From JBCCTX01 sp039197765 (GTDB lineage: Bacteria > Bacteroidota > Bacteroidia > J057): a DNA stretch of 19,555 nt. Shown piece after piece: positions 15,073 through 19,555 of this stretch. The translations under genes were made by a program, and so were the position numbers. How positions within the stretch are numbered: position 1 is the stretch's first letter; the number at the start of each line of letters is the position of its first letter. The notes beneath the pieces are model-generated. The model made no database searches, was not told the origin of the DNA, and saw only the letters and a list, made by a program, of their open reading frames with translations. The stretch lies in NCBI GenBank assembly GCA_039197765.1, contig JBCCTX010000135.1:1-19555 (forward strand), given 5' to 3'.

Positions 15073-15102
15073 TTTTTACGTCTTCTTTTTGAAGGGTAAA
15101 AG
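15073..15102 (+). promoter_or_regulatory. Stem-loop in the susC-susD gap
   Basis: TTTTTAC (15073-15079) and TCTTC (15081-15085) pair with GAAGG (15091-15095) and GTAAAAG (15096-15102) around a TTTTT loop. This gives about 12 pairs, including two G-T wobbles, with G15080 bulged. No T-tract follows. It could set the relative level of SusC and SusD mRNA by partial termination, processing or 3'-end protection. Confidence 0.5.
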
Positions 15103-15129
15103 TCTTGTACCAAAAATCTGAATTAAAAC

Positions 15130-16854
15130 ATGAAATATATAAGCAAACTATGGGTACTGCTCCTCTTTGTAGGACTTACCGCTTGCGACAATACGGAATT
15201 TGATTTACTGGATAATCCCAATGCACCTACTCCAGAAACAGCGAGTTTTGATGCACTGTACAATAATATCCAGCTGACTTTTGAAAATATTTATTCTACA
15301 TCACAGGGATCTCCTGGAGCCCAGGCAAGGATGTATCACATGGGTAGCTTTACCTACTTGGCAAATGTTACTCCAAATACGTTTAACTTCTTGTGGAATG
15401 TAGCTTATGCAGGACTTTTTCCTGATATCGATGCCTTGGTAACCATTGCAAATGAGAGAGGGCTAGCAATTCACTCAGGGACCTCAAAAATCATGAAGGC
15501 ATATACCTTGATGGCTTTGGTAGACCTGATGGGAAATGTTCCCAATTCTCAGGCTATGCAGGGATTGGACCTAATCAGCCCCCCCGCTGATGATGGTTCC
15601 ACTATCTATGCCAATGCAGTTGCTCTGCTAGACGAGGCTATTGCTGAACTGACAGGAACCACTGCAAATTCACCTGCTATTGAGCAATTTTATGGTGGAG
15701 ATGCTGCCAAATGGATCACATTTGCGAAGACCCTTAAGCTCCGTGCTGCCGTAACAACACGCTTGGTCGACCCAGCTGGTTCAGCTGCAACTATCAATGC
15801 TCTGGTTAGCGAAGGAGATATCATCGACGATGCTTCTGAAGACTTCCAGTATCAATTTGGAAATCAGCGTACCAACCCTAATTCTCGCCACCCCTTCTAC
15901 AACAGTCACTATGAAGTTGGAGATGGTCCTTACTTATCTAACTATTACATGTGGTTGCTTAGAGCAGATAAGGAAGATGAGAATGAGAATGCTGTAATTG
16001 ATCCTAGAATTCGCTTTTACTTCTATCGCAAGATTTCAGATGCTGCTGCGCAGGATCCTACGACCTACTCTTGTCACTTCTCCCTTCTACCAGACCAGGC
16101 TGCTCAGCCTGACCACTGGGCTGCTGTAGATCCTCGTCTGCCTTACTGTATTGTATTGCCTGGCGATGGATACTCTGGAAGAGACCACGGAAATGGTGAA
16201 GGTATTCCTCCAGACGGTCCAACCCGTACATCCTACGGATTGTATCCAGGAGGAGGTATGTTGGATATCGATGAGTTCGAAGATACACGTAATGAAGGTA
16301 CTACTGGAGGCCTTGGAGAAGGTATCTGGCCTATTATGCTCTCTTCTTTTGTTGACTTTATGAGAGCAGAAGCTGCCTTGACGATCAATACAAATGACGA
16401 TCCAAGATCTCTCTTGGCTACAGGTATCCGTAAGTCTATGGATAAGGTTATTTCCTTTAAAAACCTTGTACCTCTAACCCTTGCAAAAACCTTAATTGTG
16501 AGAGGAGATACCATCAATGTAGAAGATAATTTTGTGCCCTCTGATGCAGACGTTAGTGATTATATCAATTTCGTTCTCTCCCAATATGATGCAGCTACTT
16601 CTGATGACGAAAGGCTAGACATTGTGATGAAGGAGTACTTCATCGCACTTTGGGGTAATGGATTGGAAGCTTATAACATGTACCGTAGAACAGGTAAGCC
16701 TGGTAATATGCAGCCTGCCTTGGAAACCTTTGTTGGAGACTTCCCTCGATCCTTCTTACTTCCTAATGACCACGTAACACGTAATAGTGCTGCAAGTCAG
16801 AGAACATTGTCTGATCTGGTATTTTGGGACAATGGTACGTCTTCTGTTCAGTAA
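15130..16854 (+). CDS. SusD/RagB-family surface lipoprotein (SusD-like)
   Basis: A 574-residue lipoprotein that should form the lid over the SusC channel on the cell surface and bind the substrate. The signal peptide ends in the lipobox G-L-T-A-C19, followed by the acidic DNTEFDL stretch that favours surface export. The helical TPR-like scaffold is recognisable: SKIMKAYTLMALVDLMGNVPNSQAM, TIYANAVALLDEAIAEL, AAKWITFAKTLKLRAAV, and near the C-terminus a helix reading LDIVMKEYFIALWGNGLEAYNMYRRTGKP, typical of the SusD_2-like branch. It lies 82 bp after susC, with which it always pairs, and ends 33 bp before a third lipoprotein gene. A Cys-containing, Gly-rich insert in the middle (about 310-390) is probably the specificity region. 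The substrate cannot be read from the sequence. Confidence 0.95.
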   Translation: MKYISKLWVLLLFVGLTACDNTEFDLLDNPNAPTPETASFDALYNNIQLTFENIYSTSQGSPGAQARMYHMGSFTYLANVTPNTFNFLWNVAYAGLFPDIDALVTIANERGLAIHSGTSKIMKAYTLMALVDLMGNVPNSQAMQGLDLISPPADDGSTIYANAVALLDEAIAELTGTTANSPAIEQFYGGDAAKWITFAKTLKLRAAVTTRLVDPAGSAATINALVSEGDIIDDASEDFQYQFGNQRTNPNSRHPFYNSHYEVGDGPYLSNYYMWLLRADKEDENENAVIDPRIRFYFYRKISDAAAQDPTTYSCHFSLLPDQAAQPDHWAAVDPRLPYCIVLPGDGYSGRDHGNGEGIPPDGPTRTSYGLYPGGGMLDIDEFEDTRNEGTTGGLGEGIWPIMLSSFVDFMRAEAALTINTNDDPRSLLATGIRKSMDKVISFKNLVPLTLAKTLIVRGDTINVEDNFVPSDADVSDYINFVLSQYDAATSDDERLDIVMKEYFIALWGNGLEAYNMYRRTGKPGNMQPALETFVGDFPRSFLLPNDHVTRNSAASQRTLSDLVFWDNGTSSVQ

Positions 16855-16887
16855 GCTTTAGTGTATCTCAAACAAATTTTGATAGAA

Positions 16888-17811
16888 ATGAAATTGAATA
16901 AATTATTTATTGTACTTGGGGCCGCATTAATGCTTACGGTTTCTTGTGCAGATGAAGACCTACAGCCGATCATTACTTTCGATCAGGCTACTAAAGGTGC
17001 ATATGTGCGTTTGAATGAGGAATCCTCTAGATTGGTTAATCTGTTTGATCCTGCAGGATACTCCTATTCTTACACGGTAGAGTTTGTGGACCTCAACCAA
17101 GGTGAACTCGTATCTGAGTATGTAATTGATTTGGTATTCGAGGATAATAACTCCGACAATGGAGATAATTCTACCAGTGCTATTGAGTTCCGTAGATTTT
17201 CCCAGGCTGATTTTGAAACCAATACAAATGGATTCAGAGGCCTAAGTAACATTGTGATTACTGGACCAGAAATGTTTTCTGCAATAGGAATTACGGCAGA
17301 CGATGTGCTTTCTGGGGATGAATTCAAGTTCCAAGGACGTGTTACCACTCCCGATGGGACTTGGGGAGCTTCCAACTCTTCTTCTACTGTAAATGGACCT
17401 GCGTTCCGTGGACACTTCGACTACACACTTACAGCAGGTTGTCCTTCGGACCTTACGGGAACGTATTCCTATTCGTCTACCAGTTCATGGTGTGGAGGAC
17501 CCGATGCAACAGGGGAAGTTACCTTTAGTAAGAATGGGGATATCGAGTACAACATCAGCGACTGGTCTTTCGGCCTATACTCAGGATGCTACAATGCTAC
17601 GTCTGTGGCAGACTCCGAAGGATTGAAGTTCAAAGATGTCTGTAATCAAGTATCTTTCTCTGGAACTGTTGACAGCTTTGGTGATACGTGGACCTTTGCC
17701 TCTTCTGTAGATGGTACCGAATGGACCATTAGCTGGTCTAACACCTACGGAGAGTCCGGACAGACTGTGGTTGTAAACCCTGCTGGATGGTCCTTCACGA
17801 TCGTTGACTAA
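16888..17811 (+). CDS. Third lipoprotein of the SusC/SusD operon, unknown function (SusE-position)
   Basis: A 308-residue lipoprotein that probably works with the SusC/SusD pair as an accessory surface glycan- or ligand-binding protein, as SusE/SusF-position genes often do. The signal peptide MKLNKLFIVLGAALMLTVSC ends in a relaxed lipobox with Cys20 followed by ADED. Residues ~30-180 look like a beta-sandwich region (ITFDQATKGAYVRL, YSYTVEFVDLNQGELV). The last ~120 residues form a separate beta domain with paired Cys (AGCPSDLTGTYSYSSTSSWCGG..., YSGCYN, FKDVC) ending in a TISWSNTYGESGQTVV motif that I recall from other Bacteroidota lipoproteins without known function. The ATG at 16888 is preferred over GTG at 16861, because the latter adds nine residues ahead of a standard signal peptide. 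The operon terminator lies 43 bp after the stop. Confidence 0.88.
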   Translation: MKLNKLFIVLGAALMLTVSCADEDLQPIITFDQATKGAYVRLNEESSRLVNLFDPAGYSYSYTVEFVDLNQGELVSEYVIDLVFEDNNSDNGDNSTSAIEFRRFSQADFETNTNGFRGLSNIVITGPEMFSAIGITADDVLSGDEFKFQGRVTTPDGTWGASNSSSTVNGPAFRGHFDYTLTAGCPSDLTGTYSYSSTSSWCGGPDATGEVTFSKNGDIEYNISDWSFGLYSGCYNATSVADSEGLKFKDVCNQVSFSGTVDSFGDTWTFASSVDGTEWTISWSNTYGESGQTVVVNPAGWSFTIVD

Positions 17812-17854
17812 ATGAGATGAAACAATGTAACTGATTGATATCAGTAACTCAAAT

Positions 17855-17886
17855 AGCCCCGCCTGAGGAAATCAGGCGGGGCTTTT
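17855..17886 (+). terminator. Strong intrinsic terminator of the SusC/SusD operon
   Basis: AGCCCCGCCTGA (17855-17866), GGAAA loop, TCAGGCGGGGCT (17872-17883): a perfect 12-bp GC-rich stem followed by TTTT (17883-17886). A shorter 9-bp inverted repeat with one mismatch (17827-17848, GTAACTGAT/ATCAGTAAC) precedes it. It separates the operon from the next gene, which starts within about 20 bp and must therefore have a promoter inside or just before this structure, or depend on readthrough. Confidence 0.95.
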
Positions 17887-17902
17887 AAAATGGATGACGG
17901 AG

Positions 17903-19555
17903 ATGAAAAGAGGATTATTACTTATTTTCTTAGGCCACCTTGGGTTATGTATTTGGGCCCAAAATACTATAGGACTGATCAAGAATCAGCCCAGTAGAAT
18001 ATATGACGGCTATAACCTACTATATCCCCACAATCAGCCGGATGCTTTTCTGGTAGATAATTGTGGGCGCATCGTTCATACCTGGGAAGGAGACTCTCTG
18101 TATCGACCTGGGAATTCTGTTTATTTACAGGAAGATGGTGCCCTCCTTGTATGCAGCAGAAATGCAGTCCCTATCAATGACCCTATATGGGCTGGTGGAG
18201 GTGGAGAAAACGTAGAATTGAAATCCTGGGATAATGAATCCCTCTGGCAATTTCGCATGAATACCGATACGACCCGCCTTCACCACGATATTGCCCCTTT
18301 ACCCAATGGCCATGTCTTAATGATTGCCTGGGAACTTAAGACCTTAGAAGAATCCATTCAAGCAGGAAGAGATCCCGCCAGCCTCATGGACTCAACCCTA
18401 TCTCAAGCCAAACTATGGCCCGATTTTATCCTCGAATATGCCCCTGAACTAGACTCAATTGTTTGGGAATGGCATGCCTGGGACCATTTAATCCAGGATT
18501 TTGATTTCAGTAAGGATAACTTTGGACAAGTGGAAGCACATCCCGAGCGGATAGATATCAACTATGATACCCATCAAGGCCATCCAGATTGGATGCATGC
18601 AAATGCAATTGATTACAATCCAGTATTAGATCAAATCTTATTATGTATTCCTTACTTTCATGAAGTCTGGGTCATTGATCATGGGATCAGTACCGAAGAG
18701 GCCCATGGGGAAAAGGGCGATTTGCTCTATCGTTGGGGGAATCCAGCTACCTATCGAGGAGGCTCCTCCTCGGATCAAAAATTATTCTTCCCGCACGATA
18801 TTCACTGGGTGGATCCAACTGCTAAGGTAGAAGATTCTCTATTTGGCGTCTTGGCGCTTTTCAATAATCGTGTAGGAACCGACTATTCTACGGGAAATCT
18901 ATTCACTACTCCTTTAGACCCACAGACAGGTATCTATGAATTTGGCGATAGCCAATTTCTCCCAGAAAGCTTTGACCGAGTGATCACCTATCCCGAAGAT
19001 TCCACCCAATTTTTTTCCAACTCTCTCTCAAGTATACAAGTTCTTCCCAATGGCAATGTATTGATGTTGGCTGGTAGATGGGGCCAAGCAATTGAAGTTA
19101 GCCTCGATAATACCCTGGTCTGGGAATATGTAGTCCCTTTAGCCGCAGGTATGCCCGTTCAGCAAGGGACAGAATTATCGATTAACCAAAATATCACCTT
19201 TCGAATAGAACGATATGACATAAATTATCCAGCCTTTGAAGGGAGAGATTTGAATCCTGAGGAGTATTGGGAACTCAATCCAAATGAAGATTTTTGTTTT
19301 CAAACTACCTCCAATCGTTCTGGGCTCAAAAGTGAACTCACCCTATATCCCAATCCAGTGGAAAATATGCTCCAACTTGAATATCCAAATTCTAGCCCTC
19401 AGAATTATCGCATTTTGGATATATGGGGTAAAGTCATTCGTGCAGGAACGTTTCGGAGTGACCAGCATAGGGTAGAAGTGAGCGGACTTTCCCCTGCTAT
19501 GTATTGGCTAGAAATCGAGGGAGTAGGCATACAAAAATTCCTTGTAAAAAGGTAA
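17903..19555 (+). CDS. Arylsulfotransferase-like (ASST) secreted protein with T9SS C-terminal sorting domain
   Basis: About 550 residues, exported by a signal peptide (KRGLLLIFLGHLGLCIWAQ) and then by the type IX secretion system. The body resembles the arylsulfotransferase beta-propeller group: repeated 'hydrophobic-x-D-N-x-G-x-hydrophobic-x-x-W' blades (FLVDNCGRIVHTW, TLVWEYVVP) and His-rich propeller motifs LHHDIAPLPNGHVLMIAWE, HANAIDYNP and FPHDIHWV, which in true ASST enzymes line the catalytic centre. The last ~74 residues are a type A T9SS domain (LTLYPNPVENMLQLEY...YRILDIWGKVIRAG...VSGLSPAMYWLEIEG...KFLVKR), predicting release to, or attachment at, the cell surface. ATG 17903 is preferred over ATG 17894, which would put a Glu in the signal peptide n-region. 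The stop TAA is the last codon of the window. Sulfotransferase activity is inferred only; it may be a non-catalytic propeller. Confidence 0.87.
   Translation: MKRGLLLIFLGHLGLCIWAQNTIGLIKNQPSRIYDGYNLLYPHNQPDAFLVDNCGRIVHTWEGDSLYRPGNSVYLQEDGALLVCSRNAVPINDPIWAGGGGENVELKSWDNESLWQFRMNTDTTRLHHDIAPLPNGHVLMIAWELKTLEESIQAGRDPASLMDSTLSQAKLWPDFILEYAPELDSIVWEWHAWDHLIQDFDFSKDNFGQVEAHPERIDINYDTHQGHPDWMHANAIDYNPVLDQILLCIPYFHEVWVIDHGISTEEAHGEKGDLLYRWGNPATYRGGSSSDQKLFFPHDIHWVDPTAKVEDSLFGVLALFNNRVGTDYSTGNLFTTPLDPQTGIYEFGDSQFLPESFDRVITYPEDSTQFFSNSLSSIQVLPNGNVLMLAGRWGQAIEVSLDNTLVWEYVVPLAAGMPVQQGTELSINQNITFRIERYDINYPAFEGRDLNPEEYWELNPNEDFCFQTTSNRSGLKSELTLYPNPVENMLQLEYPNSSPQNYRILDIWGKVIRAGTFRSDQHRVEVSGLSPAMYWLEIEGVGIQKFLVKR

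Noticed and set aside
16861..16887. GTG start for the third lipoprotein
   Set aside because: It would add nine residues (including an acidic one) before a standard MKLNKLF signal peptide; ATG 16888 is more natural.

Overview
The window looks like a chromosomal piece of a Bacteroidota bacterium. It has a SusC/SusD outer-membrane pair, several lipoproteins whose lipobox Cys is followed by acidic residues, a C-terminal type IX secretion (T9SS) sorting domain, signal peptides ending in '-AQ', and no obvious Shine-Dalgarno sites. Dispersed 'GTCCGTGGTA' intergenic repeats would fit the Saprospiria/Cytophagia side of the phylum, but that placement is a guess.

Layout. (1) 1-4429, all plus strand: the C-terminal part of phosphoglycerate mutase GpmI, a small Cys-cluster protein of unknown function, an orphan monotopic phosphoglycosyl transferase with a TTG start, and a secreted M6-like metalloprotease with a beta-solenoid-like tail. 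(2) 4430-4736: a composite repeat made of 47-bp units x3, a conserved stem-loop, 13 perfect AAACCTC heptamers and a GC hairpin. It separates the protease from a convergent GT-C glycosyltransferase (4737-6677, minus). (3) 6678-9354: a divergent lipoprotein gene, then a polyprenyl diphosphate synthase and a rhomboid protease joined with no spacer. (4) 9355-9695: a second copy of the composite repeat, in the same orientation and again between convergent gene ends, with only one heptamer. (5) 9696-11273, minus: an exported, probably outer-membrane protein of unknown function. (6) 11274-11822: a 549-bp AT-rich divergent intergenic region. (7) 11823-17886: a SusC, SusD and third-lipoprotein operon closed by a strong intrinsic terminator. 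(8) 17903-19555: a T9SS-exported arylsulfotransferase-like protein, complete to its stop at the window edge.

How it fits together. The SusC/SusD/lipoprotein trio should form one outer-membrane uptake machine, but no glycoside hydrolase, protease or regulator sits next to it to reveal the substrate. The other genes are a mix of housekeeping functions (glycolysis, isoprenoids) and cell-envelope or surface functions (lipid-linked sugar transfer, exported enzymes). The most unusual element is the pair of dispersed composite repeats filling two convergent intergenic regions, with a heptanucleotide array expanded in one copy only. I see no tRNA, rRNA, CRISPR array, transposase or phage gene.
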